Of a stretch of DNA of 64,000 bases, positions 1 through 8,669 are shown piece after piece. How positions within the stretch are numbered: the first letter of the stretch is position 1; each line of letters starts with the position of its first letter. Source of the DNA: Streptomyces sp. QL37 (GTDB taxonomy: Bacteria > Actinomycetota > Actinomycetes > Streptomycetales > Streptomycetaceae); assembly GCF_002941025.1 (NCBI RefSeq), contig NZ_PTJS01000001.1, forward strand, positions 1,426,001 through 1,490,000, in the 5' to 3' direction. Below the pieces are notes generated by a model. That model saw nothing but the letters and a program-made list of their open reading frames with translations. It made no database searches and was not told the origin of the DNA. Position numbers and translations under genes: made by a program.

Positions 1-37
1 CGGGGTCTGCAGGCCGGACACCGGCCTTCGGGGCTGA
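1..37 (+). CDS. C-terminus of a small CRPDT-motif protein (partial)
   Basis: The first bases read GVCRPDTGLRG followed by TGA at 35-37, so the window opens inside a gene whose last residues match the end of the small protein at 1644-1718 (CGVCRPDTRLTHG). Only the last 11 codons are visible, so length, start and function cannot be judged. The shared CRPDT ending and a preceding glycine-valine-cysteine make a real small-protein family more likely than chance. A CxxC pair would be complete if the base before the window completes a Cys-Gly. Confidence 0.45.
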   Translation, partial: GVCRPDTGLRG

Positions 38-239
38 TCCGGCTGTACCCGCCCCGCGCCCGGTGTCGCGCAGTTGCCCGAGTCGGCGCGCACTAGCGGC
101 GTGACTCTGTGTAGTTGCTTGGGTGGTCGGCGTGCGGCCTGGGCGACACGCGCCGTGCGTGCGACCTCATCCACAACACAGCACTTCACGCCCGGTATCG
201 GTGAGATTACTTAGTGCAATCAGCGGCGATACCATAGAC

Positions 240-902
240 ATGAACATCACCGCTTTCCGCTCAACACTCGCCGGGTGTCTAGCAGTTGTGGTGCTCTCCG
301 TGACCGCCCCTGCCGCGCACGCCAAGAACTACACGCTGCCGCTGCGCTCCGCCGTGGACAGGGTGCCGGTGGCGGACGAGGACCGCACGGGCTACGACCG
401 GGACCTGTTCCACATCTGGATCGACGCGGACCGGGACGGCTGTGACACCCGCCGCGAGGTCCTCCTCGCCGAGGCGGTGACGGCCCCGGAGGTCACGGGC
501 CGGTGCCGGCTGACCGAGGGGACCGGCACATGGCTGTCCTGGTACGACGACGTGGAGGTGACCGGCCAAAGGCGGCTGGACATCGACCACCTTGTCCCGC
601 TCGCCGAAGCCTGGGACTCCGGAGCCTCCGCCTGGAATTTCGACCGGCGCGAGCGCTACGCCAACGATCTCGGTGACTCCCGTGCCCTTCTCGCGGTCAC
701 CGACCGCTCCAACCGCCAGAAGTCCGACCAGGATGTCGCCGAGTGGCTGCCCATCGACGACGTGGTCTGTCACTACGTCAGCGACTGGACCGCCATCAAG
801 CTGCGCTGGGGCCTGACCGCGGACCGTGCCGAGCACACGGCTCTGACCAGCCTCGCCGAGGGCTGCCCCAACACCCCGGTACACGTCAGCACCGCTGACT
901 GA
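240..902 (+). CDS. Secreted HNH-family endonuclease
   Basis: The protein has 220 residues. An N-terminal signal peptide (hydrophobic stretch after the first ~8 residues, ending at AAHA about residue 25) predicts export. The second half carries the HNH/DUF1524-type core: LDIDHLVPLAEAW around residues 115-127, followed by the asparagine-rich part with LLAVTDRSNRQKSD. These are the metal-binding DH and the Asn/Lys residues seen in secreted Streptomyces nucleases. I chose the ATG at 240 because the longer reading frame from 123 has no signal peptide at its end and looks non-coding upstream. It probably degrades extracellular DNA. It stands alone, with no operon partner. Confidence 0.85.
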   Translation: MNITAFRSTLAGCLAVVVLSVTAPAAHAKNYTLPLRSAVDRVPVADEDRTGYDRDLFHIWIDADRDGCDTRREVLLAEAVTAPEVTGRCRLTEGTGTWLSWYDDVEVTGQRRLDIDHLVPLAEAWDSGASAWNFDRRERYANDLGDSRALLAVTDRSNRQKSDQDVAEWLPIDDVVCHYVSDWTAIKLRWGLTADRAEHTALTSLAEGCPNTPVHVSTAD

Positions 903-1013
903 CCCCCCCACAACCACCCCCCACAGGGCCCACCCCCGGGCCCGCCTCAGGGCACAGCCGTGCCCTGAGACAGAGGAGGCACACCCGCCTCCTACCGAGA
1001 AGAAGGAGAGATC

Positions 1014-1469
1014 ATGAGCGCCATCACCCAGATCAAAGTCCACCTGATGACGGCGGACGTCGACAAGGCGGGCACCGACAGCTGGATCTACGTCGGCGTG
1101 GGCGGCAGGGAGTTCCTCCTGGACCTGGCGGACCGCGAGGACACCCATCGCGGCAACGACGCCACGTACTACTTCGGGGAAGGCACCAACGTCACAGACC
1201 CCGAGTACAACGACCCCCGCAAGCCTCCGCTGGACACCGCCCACCTGGACCGCCTCCCCGTCTACCTGCGGATGGAATCCAACGGCTCCACCCCCGGCTG
1301 GTGCATCGAGTGGGTCTCGGTGACGGTCAACCCCGACACCCGCGACGCCCACCGCTTCACCCACCCCAGCCTGCGCCGGGTCACCGAGACGAACCGGATC
1401 TGGCTGGACAACGACTACGGCAAGGCCCTCTACCTCCTGCCCGACGACGACGGCGGATCCGAGGGCTGA
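1014..1469 (+). CDS. PLAT/LH2-like domain protein
   Basis: The protein has 151 residues and no signal peptide. It opens with IKVHLMTADVDKAGTDSWIYVGVGG, a beta-sandwich pattern typical of PLAT/LH2 domains (a conserved KAGTDSxI motif followed by a W-containing strand, here WCIEWVSV). PLAT domains mediate contacts with proteins or lipids; no catalytic residues are visible. A good ribosome binding site (AAGGAGAG) lies 5 bases before the ATG. It follows the secreted nuclease on the same strand with a 111-bp gap, and a strong terminator hairpin lies downstream. The partner and role are unknown. Confidence 0.7.
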   Translation: MSAITQIKVHLMTADVDKAGTDSWIYVGVGGREFLLDLADREDTHRGNDATYYFGEGTNVTDPEYNDPRKPPLDTAHLDRLPVYLRMESNGSTPGWCIEWVSVTVNPDTRDAHRFTHPSLRRVTETNRIWLDNDYGKALYLLPDDDGGSEG

Positions 1470-1554
1470 GCCCCGGCGGCCACCGGAAGCCACCGGCCGG
1501 CCCTCGGCCACCGACGCGCGCCGTAGCCGACGGTGAAACGCTGCCATGCCGCGC

Positions 1555-1588
1555 CGGATGCCCCGCACCCTCAGGTGCGGGGCATCCG
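1555..1588 (+). terminator. Terminator hairpin after the PLAT-like gene
   Basis: A perfect 15-bp stem (1555-1569 with 1574-1588) closes on a CTCA loop. No T tract follows, which is common for Streptomyces terminators. It sits 86 bp after the PLAT-like gene. Confidence 0.75.
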
Positions 1589-1643
1589 AATGCCTGGCAT
1601 ACACACGGCGGTAGGGGCCGGGCTGTTCTCCCGGGAGGACGCG

Positions 1644-1718
1644 ATGGTGGCTCTGGCTGAGCCGGACACCGAGCCGTGCGGGGTCTGCCGGCCGGACACC
1701 AGGCTGACGCACGGGTAG
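1644..1718 (+). CDS. 24-residue protein with CGVC and CRPDT motif
   Basis: ATG at 1644 has a strong ribosome binding site (GGGAGG, 5-base spacer), and TAG is at 1716-1718. The 24-residue product ends in PCGVCRPDTRLTHG. The same ending (GVCRPDTGLRG-stop) closes the reading frame at the left edge of the window, and CRPDTGLHG-stop closes a third frame at 2323. The CxxC pair could bind zinc or form a disulfide. The repeat of motif plus stop at the same distance argues for a real small-protein family. Function unknown. Confidence 0.5.
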   Translation: MVALAEPDTEPCGVCRPDTRLTHG

Positions 1719-1743
1719 GGCCCCACACGTATCTGCGGGGCCC
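1718..1743. terminator. Bidirectional terminator between convergent genes
   Basis: GGGCCCC (1718-1724) pairs with GGGGCCC (1737-1743) across a 12-base loop. It lies between the small plus-strand gene and the minus-strand STAS gene, so it can stop both. Confidence 0.5.
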
Positions 1744-1763
1744 TCCATGCGACTGTGCGGGGG

Positions 1764-2084
1764 TTACGCGGCGAGCGCGTCGTTGAGGGTGGGGTAGATC
1801 CGCAGGACGGTGTCGGCGCCGACGACGCGGAACAGCCGGGTGACGGCGGGGGACGGTGCGGCGATGCGCAGGTCGCCCTGGTTGTGGGTGCTCAGGACGA
1901 GTCTGAGGAACATGGAGTCGCCGAAGCTGATGTTGCTGGCGTCCAGGACAACGCTGTTGTGCCGGGCGAGGGCGGTCTCGATCTCCGCCGTCAGGGGGCC
2001 GATGGAGTCCATGTCGAGCTCGCCGGCAGGGGCGAGGACAGACGGCGCGGGCCGCGACGTGTCGAGTTCTTCATCAGCTGTCAT
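1764..2084 (-). CDS. STAS-domain anti-anti-sigma-like protein
   Basis: The protein has 106 residues, the usual length for a single STAS domain of the SpoIIAA/RsbV type. Such proteins free sigma factors by binding anti-sigma kinases. The central motif VVLDASNISFGDSMFL (about residues 45-60) matches the family's phosphorylation loop. However, the position that normally holds the phosphorylated serine (second Ser of D-S-S-G) appears to be methionine, so it may not be controlled by phosphorylation. No anti-sigma kinase gene lies beside it. Both sides are intergenic, so it is probably monocistronic. Confidence 0.8.
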   Translation of the reverse strand: MTADEELDTSRPAPSVLAPAGELDMDSIGPLTAEIETALARHNSVVLDASNISFGDSMFLRLVLSTHNQGDLRIAAPSPAVTRLFRVVGADTVLRIYPTLNDALAA

Positions 2085-2107
2085 GCGGCAATTGTTGCCG
2101 CAGCTGC

Positions 2108-2323
2108 ATGCGTCACGTCCAGGTGCCCCCGCAACCCGGCAGGTCAGAGAGGTGGACCCTTGCGCGGCTTCCCCGCTGGCCTGCCGTGCTCGTTGTCCCG
2201 CACAACCACCGGGACAGCTCTCTGCGACACGTCGAATGCCAGCAGCCTCACCCTCCTGGCTCGTTCCCCAGGTGGGCGCGGGGCGGGCAACCCTGCCGAC
2301 CGGACACCGGACTGCACGGATGA
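2108..2323 (+). other. Possible third CRPDT-motif reading frame
   Basis: This frame lies in the 365-bp stretch between the STAS gene and the next minus-strand gene. It ends in GQPCRPDTGLHG and TGA, like the frames ending at 37 and 1718. The upstream part (residues 1-55) is rich in Pro/Arg and looks non-coding, and no convincing start is seen near the motif. It may be a decayed copy. Nothing else is recognised in this gap. Confidence 0.25.
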
Positions 2324-2449
2324 ACCGGCCGCGCCCGCGTCACGCACTGCTGCCCCGCCCGCAGCTTGCGCGCTCCGCGGCACACATAGGGGCCCCGCCC
2401 CGGGGCCGGCATTTCTTCCAGCCGATGGCACGTCACTTCTGGGCGGGGG

Positions 2450-3319
2450 TCAGGGGCAGCCGCGGATCCAGGAGCCGATGTGAGCGCCGAGGACGGATCC
2501 GACGGTGCCGTCGAACCAGTGCGCGGAGCGCAGGCCGTTCTTGTACGCGGCCTTGTACGTCTCGCAGTCCTGGCTTCTCTTGGGCAGCGAGCCTACAGAC
2601 ACGTCGCCGACAGCGGGCCGGTTGACCACCAACAGGATGGGGTCTCCCGCTGCTCCACGGTTGCCGAAGTACGGGCTCTCGTACGTCTGGACCTTCCACC
2701 CGTTGTCCCAGTCCTCATCGGTGCCCTCCATCCAGAAGTTGCGCCCGGAGGTGTCGAACGCGCACAGCCACTTGGCCTTGTCGGGGCTGGCGTAGTAGAC
2801 GTGCCACTGGCTGTTCGTCGTGGTGAGGTTGTTCCACGACTGGAAGTACACGTACAGCCGGATGTGCCCGAGGTCCGTCCGGTAGTAGAAGCTTCCCTCC
2901 ACCCCCGCGTCCAGCTTCAGCAGGGAGCAGGATGTGCCGCTGTGCGGCCGGATCCGGTTGGGGGGACGGCACTCGTACTGCGGCCAGTTCCCCCACTTTG
3001 TGTGTTCACCCGCGAGGTAGAGATCCTCGTCGAGGCCGTTCCAGATCAGAACGTCCCGGGAGCACTTCCCGCCGCCATACCGGGTGGCCATCCCCGACAG
3101 CTCCCAGATCTTCAGATTCGCTCCCGCCTTCGGCTCGGGCAGGATCAGCCCGGAGTCAGCCTGGGGCTCCGTGGGCTCGAAACTCGGATCCGGATCGAAC
3201 CGGGGGCGCGGCGACGCGTCGGGCGGGAAGTCGTTGCTTTCGAGCGCGGGCCCGTCCGGGGGGTCATTCATCCCCTCCCCAGGCGGAAGACCGTTGCGGG
3301 CAGGCACGTTCTCACTCAT
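2450..3319 (-). CDS. Hypothetical protein, possibly beta-rich
   Basis: The protein has 289 residues. The ATG at 3319 is chosen because GAGGAGAACG precedes it; the frame remains open far upstream, but that part looks non-coding. Residues 1-75 are Pro/Asp-rich and probably disordered. The rest is rich in aromatic residues and in alternating polar/hydrophobic strands (for example WNGLDEDLYLAGEHTKWG, then several Y/W-containing strands), with six or so cysteines. The arrangement recalls small beta-sandwich pore-forming or lectin-like proteins such as aegerolysins, but no motif is decisive. No signal peptide, no operon partner. Confidence 0.6.
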   Translation of the reverse strand: MSENVPARNGLPPGEGMNDPPDGPALESNDFPPDASPRPRFDPDPSFEPTEPQADSGLILPEPKAGANLKIWELSGMATRYGGGKCSRDVLIWNGLDEDLYLAGEHTKWGNWPQYECRPPNRIRPHSGTSCSLLKLDAGVEGSFYYRTDLGHIRLYVYFQSWNNLTTTNSQWHVYYASPDKAKWLCAFDTSGRNFWMEGTDEDWDNGWKVQTYESPYFGNRGAAGDPILLVVNRPAVGDVSVGSLPKRSQDCETYKAAYKNGLRSAHWFDGTVGSVLGAHIGSWIRGCP

Positions 3320-3614
3320 CCGTTCTCCTCGGGTCGGGTCCTGCAGCCCCAGCAGGGGCGCGGTCTCACCATCAGGTGTCCAGAACGCGCCCACCAGGCT
3401 CACTGGGCCTCCCTGCACGGGGCAGCCCTCCCTTTCGAGCCTGCACCGCCCCGTGAGGCTCCGCAGAACGCATTGCGGTAAACGGGTGATGGCCCCAGCA
3501 CTACCGCGTTGTCCATGCTGCTGTTCCGCAGGACCGGGTTCAGCCTTCTGTCCAGGGCGCCGGTGGCAGCCTGAAGGGGTCGCGCCCCGGGACGGGGTGT
3601 CGTACTCCGGATAC

Positions 3615-3810
3615 ATGGGCGAGGACCAGAGGTCGTGGCGTCCGGGCGAGGTCGTGCTGGAGAGCGGTTCTACGCGTGTGACTGCGGCGCCGGCCACCAC
3701 TGGAGTACCGACGTGCAAGGCCACCGCTTCCCGCCTCTCCCCGCTGGCTGCTCCGGGGGTTCGTGGACGCTCTGGACGGACGCGCACCCCCACTCCCGAC
3801 GGCCAGTACA
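3615..3810 (+). pseudogene. Frameshifted small Cys/His-rich protein gene
   Basis: ATG at 3615 opens a frame that reads MGEDQRSWRPGEVVLESG. The natural continuation lies in another frame: FYACDCGAGHHWSTDVQGHR, then FPPLPAGCSGGSWTL. The switch is explained by loss of one G at about 3664 (AGCGG then TTCTAC, expected AGC GGG TTC TAC). The CxC...HH...H...C residues suggest a small zinc-binding protein. The end is uncertain, because the second frame stays open well past the recognisable part. Between 3320 and 3614 I see no gene. Confidence 0.5.
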
Positions 3811-4056
3811 CAGACCGCCCTTGGAGGGAGTCCCGAGTGGTGTTGAGGCCGCCTGGGGAGCCGATGCTCGCCCAGGCCCGCGAGACCCTCCCCCCTCTCG
3901 GCATCGGCGGAATGGCGGTCCAGCCCAAGTTCGACAGTTCTCCAGACACTTGAAGTTGTCTCATACGAGTGACACCGCGGCATCTTCCAGCACCCCTCCG
4001 CCCCGCGCCGGAAGACTGCATGCTGCCGGAATGGTGACGCATGTCTGTGGGGTCAC

Positions 4057-5529
4057 GTGCAGTTGTTCTTCGCCGATCAGCGGAAGGTCTGGAAGGTAGG
4101 CCAGGTCGCTGGACTGAGTCATGCAGAGCTGTCAGCTCTGTTTGCGCGACGCATGGTGCCCACGGGTACGCCGATCCTGCTGGATGGGGCGATGCGGCCG
4201 GTGGAGCCGGTGTCGTCGTGGTTCCGGTCGCTGGCCCTGGAGCGCAAGGACGCGAAGACGATGCGGTCGTACGCGTACTCCGTGCTGATGCTGCTGCACT
4301 TCCTCCTGGCCCGGGGCGCGGACCTGCGGTCAGCCGCGGAGACGGACCTCCGGGAGTTTCGACTTCTCCGGCAGGACGAGGCGGAGGAGGTGATCGGCGA
4401 CGCCGCATGGGACCGTGACTGGGCAGCCATCGAGTCGCTCTACCGCTTCCTGATCCGGACCGGCGCCGTTGCCCAGCAGCCCTGGCGAGCGACGCCGCAA
4501 GGGTCGGGGCTCGCCAGCGGGATCCAGCCTGACCTGCGGGTCCGGCACATGGAGCTTGATCAGTACCTCTACCTACGGGACGTAGGTTTCGGTGGGCTGG
4601 CTCCGGACGCCGGGTTGGATGTGTTGTTCCGGGGCTGGCGCCCTCACCGCAACCGGGCGGCCTGCGAGCTGGCGTTGATGACGGGGATGCGGATCCAGGA
4701 GTGGTCCACCCTGCTGCTGCCCGAGCTCGGCCTGATCGGCGGCCAGCGGCCAGCGTTTACAGATATCGATCTGAAGGCTAGCGCCAAGTTCGGCCGACCA
4801 CGCTCGGTCTATGTCGCGCCGGACCCGATGGAACTGCTCGATCCCTATCTACTTCTCGAACGTCCGGAGATCGTGGCCAAAGCCCAGCGCTCGCTCCGAC
4901 GCCGGCACCGCGAGCTATTCGTGGTCCAGCGGCTGGAGGCCGAAGGCACGAAGCTTCGCGGGGTGCTTGACGGCCTGACGATCACGCGAACGATCAAAAA
5001 CATGAAGCCGGGCCTGCGCCGTCTGGCGGTGTTGGAGACCGGGGAAGGCCTGGACCCGCTGGCGTTGTTCATCGGCCAGGGCGGCCGGATGCTCACCTTC
5101 TCGGCCTGGGACCGGATCCGCTGGAGGGCCTGGGACCGGCTGAAGGCATGGTCCGGCGACCGGCACGCGCCGGTCCTGCCTGGGCGGTGCTGGGTCTATC
5201 ACGACCTGAGGCACACCTTCGCCTTGCGGCTGCTGATCTTCCTGACGCGCGAGGCCCTCAACGACGCCGAGGGCCAGGGCCTGCCGATGTCCACGCTGCT
5301 GGACCACATGACCGGCAATCCGTTGCTGGTGGTCCAGCGCCGCTTGGGCCACGCGCACCCGTCGACCACCTACCGCTACATCCGCTACCTGAAGGACCCG
5401 ATGAGGGAGGTCGATGACGCCTTCCGCGAGTGGACGGCCGCCGGCGGCGCAACCTACACCACGATCGCCCGCAGCCTGATGAACCTGGAGGACGCCGGTC
5501 ATGCCCCGCCGCGGTCACTACACCCGTGA
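4057..5529 (+). CDS. Tyrosine recombinase, first gene of the trio
   Basis: The protein has 490 residues with GTG start. The C-terminal catalytic domain shows the tyrosine recombinase set: Arg in ALMTGMRIQEW (about residue 212), HDLRHTFA (about 387-394), LGHAHPSTTYRYI with the second His and nucleophilic Tyr (about 432-444). The N-terminal half has the SAM-like DNA-binding core (SYAYSVLMLLHFLL). Its stop overlaps the next recombinase by 29 bp, and three recombinase genes run in series, as in recombinase-in-trio and Tn554-type elements. It probably moves the cassette 4.0-22.8 kb by site-specific recombination. Confidence 0.9.
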   Translation: MQLFFADQRKVWKVGQVAGLSHAELSALFARRMVPTGTPILLDGAMRPVEPVSSWFRSLALERKDAKTMRSYAYSVLMLLHFLLARGADLRSAAETDLREFRLLRQDEAEEVIGDAAWDRDWAAIESLYRFLIRTGAVAQQPWRATPQGSGLASGIQPDLRVRHMELDQYLYLRDVGFGGLAPDAGLDVLFRGWRPHRNRAACELALMTGMRIQEWSTLLLPELGLIGGQRPAFTDIDLKASAKFGRPRSVYVAPDPMELLDPYLLLERPEIVAKAQRSLRRRHRELFVVQRLEAEGTKLRGVLDGLTITRTIKNMKPGLRRLAVLETGEGLDPLALFIGQGGRMLTFSAWDRIRWRAWDRLKAWSGDRHAPVLPGRCWVYHDLRHTFALRLLIFLTREALNDAEGQGLPMSTLLDHMTGNPLLVVQRRLGHAHPSTTYRYIRYLKDPMREVDDAFREWTAAGGATYTTIARSLMNLEDAGHAPPRSLHP

Positions 5530-7393
5530 CTTCCCCGCTCCTGTTCCCCGCCCTGCGGCCCTCGACCGGATCGGCGTCCGTCAGGTGTCAGTGACCGATG
5601 GGCAGGGCCGCCTGCGGACGGTGACGTTCGACCCGACCCGCTTCACCTGCGAATTGCTGGCCGGGGAACTTGCGGACGAGTGGGTGGAACTGGTCGCGGA
5701 CGGGAACTACGGCCCGACGTCCGCGACGCGCTACCGGCAGACGATCGACGCCTTCTGCACACACGTCGACGCCACCGTCCCCCGACCGCACCAGGCGACT
5801 CTGGGTGGCACAGACCCGGACCTTCATCACGCGGTGACGGAATGGGTCCGCCTGCTGCCCTCACGGCACAGGCCCGGCTCGCGGACTCCGGCCTGGCATG
5901 CAGGCCGGCTGAGGACGCTGATCGGGCGGCGGTCGCTCCACGCCGAACGCGTGGTCGCCGGACACCTGCACGGCTGGCTCGAAGGGGCTCTGGGGCTGCG
6001 TCGCGGGGAGACCACCGAGCTCGATGAGTTCTCCCGGGCCGACAGGAAGAAGATCGTCCAGGCCGCCTGGACCGCTCGTCTGGAAGTCGAAAGACGCCTC
6101 GCCCGCGGCTGGGAACTCGTTGGCCGCGGCCAGGATCCCCGCGAGGGCGGCTGGACCGAGGAGGCCAACCTCCTCTGGGCAATCGCCCACAACACCCTGA
6201 ATTGCACGCAGATCAGCAAGGCCCTGCCATCCTGGCGGAACATGCCGCCGAGCCTGCAACGGCTGGCACCGGACGGCGCCCGCCCCACCGCCGCAAAGGC
6301 CACCGTCGTCAGGGGGCTCGTGAAGCAACTGTTCCTCCACAACGCCGACCTGCAGCCCTACCGGATTTTGCTGATGGCGGCCACGGGCCGGGCCCCGGAA
6401 GAGGTGGCCGCGCTCACTGAAGACGACATCGAGTTCGGCTCCTCAAGCGTGACGATCGACTTCAGCAAGGGCCGGGCCCGCGCCCGGATGCGCCAGGCGT
6501 TCAGCACACCAGAACCGTCGAGCCCGGCTCTGCTGCACCCTGCCCGGCCCCGCCTCGACGCCGGGGATATCTGCCGCCGGATGCTGGAACTGAACAGGCC
6601 CCTGGCCGAACGGTTCGGCATCTCTCCCGTTCCGCTGTTCCTGCGGGCCGCGATGTTCTGGCCGGAGGTCACACCCGCCAGGCTCGACCGGACCTCGACC
6701 TTCGTTGGCTGGCTGCAGGAACGAGGACTGACCGTCGGCGGGCAGCCCGACATCCGGCGCCTTCGCAAGTCCAGCAAGGTCGAGAAGGCCATCGCTTTCA
6801 AGGGCCGCGTCAGCGACATCGCCGACGACCACTCGGCCCAGACCTTCCACCGCCACTACGCGCACGGCACGACCTTGAACGTGATTGCCGGCAGCGTGAT
6901 TACCGCGGCCCAAAAACGCTGGCTGGACAAGGCCTTGGCCGGTTCCGTGGTGCTGGGCGAGGAAGCCGAGCGGTCGCTGGGCGAGCCGGGTTCCGCCGCC
7001 GCCCTGGGGCTGACGGAGGACGAGGTCGAACACCTTCGCACCGGGCAGCTCGACATGGGCGTCTCCAGCTGCAAGGACCCCTTCGCGTCTCCCTACGGAC
7101 GCGCCGGCGAGCTCTGCCCGGTCGCCCCCACCCGCTGCCTCGAATGCCGCAACGCCTTCGTGCTGCCCTCGAATCTGCCTCAGCTTCTCCTTTTCTCCGA
7201 CCATCTCGAACGCCTCCAGCTGCGGCTGACGCCTCAGCTGTTCCACGCGCTCTGGGGACAGAGCCGGGTCAACGTAACCGAAGCGATCAAGGCCCGCACC
7301 GACGCGGAGGTCGCTCATGCCCGCCGCCAGATCGCCGAGGGCAACGCGGCCTTGCCCCTCCCGCTCTCAGCACACGTGGAGTTCGACGCATGA
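5501..7393 (+). CDS. Tyrosine recombinase, second gene of the trio
   Basis: The protein has 630 residues, the same length as TnpB of Tn554. Catalytic features are degenerate but recognisable: MAATGRAPEEVAALT (Arg, about residue 290), DIRRLRKSSKV (about 416), and FHRHYAHGTTL (about 451), which holds the final His and Tyr. A cysteine-rich segment (CPVAPTRCLEC) follows near residue 545, possibly zinc-binding. ATG at 5501 lies inside the end of the first recombinase, and the stop overlaps the third (ATGA at 7390-7393), so the three are translationally coupled. It should act with its neighbours in one recombination complex. Confidence 0.85.
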   Translation: MPRRGHYTRDFPAPVPRPAALDRIGVRQVSVTDGQGRLRTVTFDPTRFTCELLAGELADEWVELVADGNYGPTSATRYRQTIDAFCTHVDATVPRPHQATLGGTDPDLHHAVTEWVRLLPSRHRPGSRTPAWHAGRLRTLIGRRSLHAERVVAGHLHGWLEGALGLRRGETTELDEFSRADRKKIVQAAWTARLEVERRLARGWELVGRGQDPREGGWTEEANLLWAIAHNTLNCTQISKALPSWRNMPPSLQRLAPDGARPTAAKATVVRGLVKQLFLHNADLQPYRILLMAATGRAPEEVAALTEDDIEFGSSSVTIDFSKGRARARMRQAFSTPEPSSPALLHPARPRLDAGDICRRMLELNRPLAERFGISPVPLFLRAAMFWPEVTPARLDRTSTFVGWLQERGLTVGGQPDIRRLRKSSKVEKAIAFKGRVSDIADDHSAQTFHRHYAHGTTLNVIAGSVITAAQKRWLDKALAGSVVLGEEAERSLGEPGSAAALGLTEDEVEHLRTGQLDMGVSSCKDPFASPYGRAGELCPVAPTRCLECRNAFVLPSNLPQLLLFSDHLERLQLRLTPQLFHALWGQSRVNVTEAIKARTDAEVAHARRQIAEGNAALPLPLSAHVEFDA

Positions 7394-8547
7394 TCAGCCG
7401 CCTGCCGCTCGCGCTGCCCCTCTCGGTCTTCCGGGACGACGAACCGGTCGTCCAGTCTCACCCGCTCCTCGAAGGCGCCCGTCCTCCGCTGTTCAGCCAC
7501 ACCGGCTGCTGGGACCTGAACGGTATCGTCCGCAAGGCTCCGAACCTGGCTGCTGCCGGATTCCGCGTGATCTTCGGCGAGCTGGATCCCCAGTGGAATC
7601 TCCTGGCCCGGGAGATGGCGATGATCTGGTTCAACCCGCGACACCCGGCCGTCCTCGCCCGCGGACTGCATCTGCCGCCCGACCCGATGGCGCCGCACAC
7701 GGTTTCCCAGCGCATCGGGAATCTTCGAGCTCTGCGGGCCTACGGCGTCTCGCGACAGCTCCCGCAATGGGTCGGCGACTGGAGCGACGACGATTTCAAG
7801 ACCTACATCGAGCACCGCTGCGGGCAGGGCGAGGCGGCCAGCGCCATCGGACACGTTCACGTGATCAAGACCCTGCACCGCTTCCGGGGAACGTTGGCCG
7901 ATGGCGGGCTGGCACGGGACCCCTGGCCCGACACCAGCACGAACGCCGTGGTCAAAGTGCCCACCGTCCCCGCAGTGAAGACGCCGGCGGTCCAGCCCGG
8001 GACGTGGTTCCCGCTCGTCCGAGCCGCATGGACCTACATCCATGAGTTCGGCCCCGACATCCTCCGCGCGCTCGACTGCTGGCGCCGGCTGAGGACAGAC
8101 GCCCGCCCGCTGGTCACAGCTGAGGCCGAGCCGCGCTTCGAGGCCTGGCTCGCGGATCCCGCCAGCAGGGTCCCCGTCCATCACGTCACCGGCAAGCCCA
8201 CGATCAACTGGCAGCTGCTGACCTACCTGATCGGCGTCGAGTCCCGCAGGATGAACTTCTTCGCGCAGCACCGGGCTGGCCTGACCCGCCGGGCCGCCGC
8301 CGAACAGCTCGTCGCCGACGGCCGTTTCCGCACCGGCCTCATCGACGGCCTGCGTGAGGTGACCAGGCCCGACGGCGGCACAGGCCCCTGGCACGACAGC
8401 CTCCAGCCGAGCGAACTCTGGGTCGAATGCCTCGCCCTGCGCAACGCCTGCTATATCTTCGTCGCCGCGCTATCGATGATGCGGGACTGCGAGAACGGGG
8501 CGGAGTTGCATCTGATGCAGCACTCCGCGGGGTCGAAGTACGCGTGA
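7390..8547 (+). pseudogene. N-terminal half of third trio recombinase, cut by insertion
   Basis: Native sequence runs for 366 codons up to SMMRD, where the catalytic Arg of the recombinase fold lies. After that the frame continues for about 19 codons (CENGAELHLMQ...) of unrelated DNA to TGA. The missing half is found at 21366-22337, beginning REITKDSLTEYFG and carrying HMFRRT and the C-terminal Tyr. The hexamer GCGAGA occurs at both break points (8489-8494 and 21367-21372) in the same codon phase, so joining them gives a continuous protein of about 690 residues. The truncated product lacks most of the active site. Confidence 0.85.
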
Positions 8548-8669
8548 ATCTGCAGGTGAGAGGCGTCTGCTCCGTCATCCTCTCGCACCGCGCAGCCGAT
8601 CTACCAGCGACTCTTGCGCTTCACTGATGTCATCCCAACAATGATGCGTCTAACGCAACGGAGGTTGGA

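Noticed and set aside
8507..8519. TGCAT-CTG-ATGCA palindrome as the island's recombination site
   Set aside because: No second copy was found at the right end; the GCGAGA pair in matching codon phase explains the junctions better.
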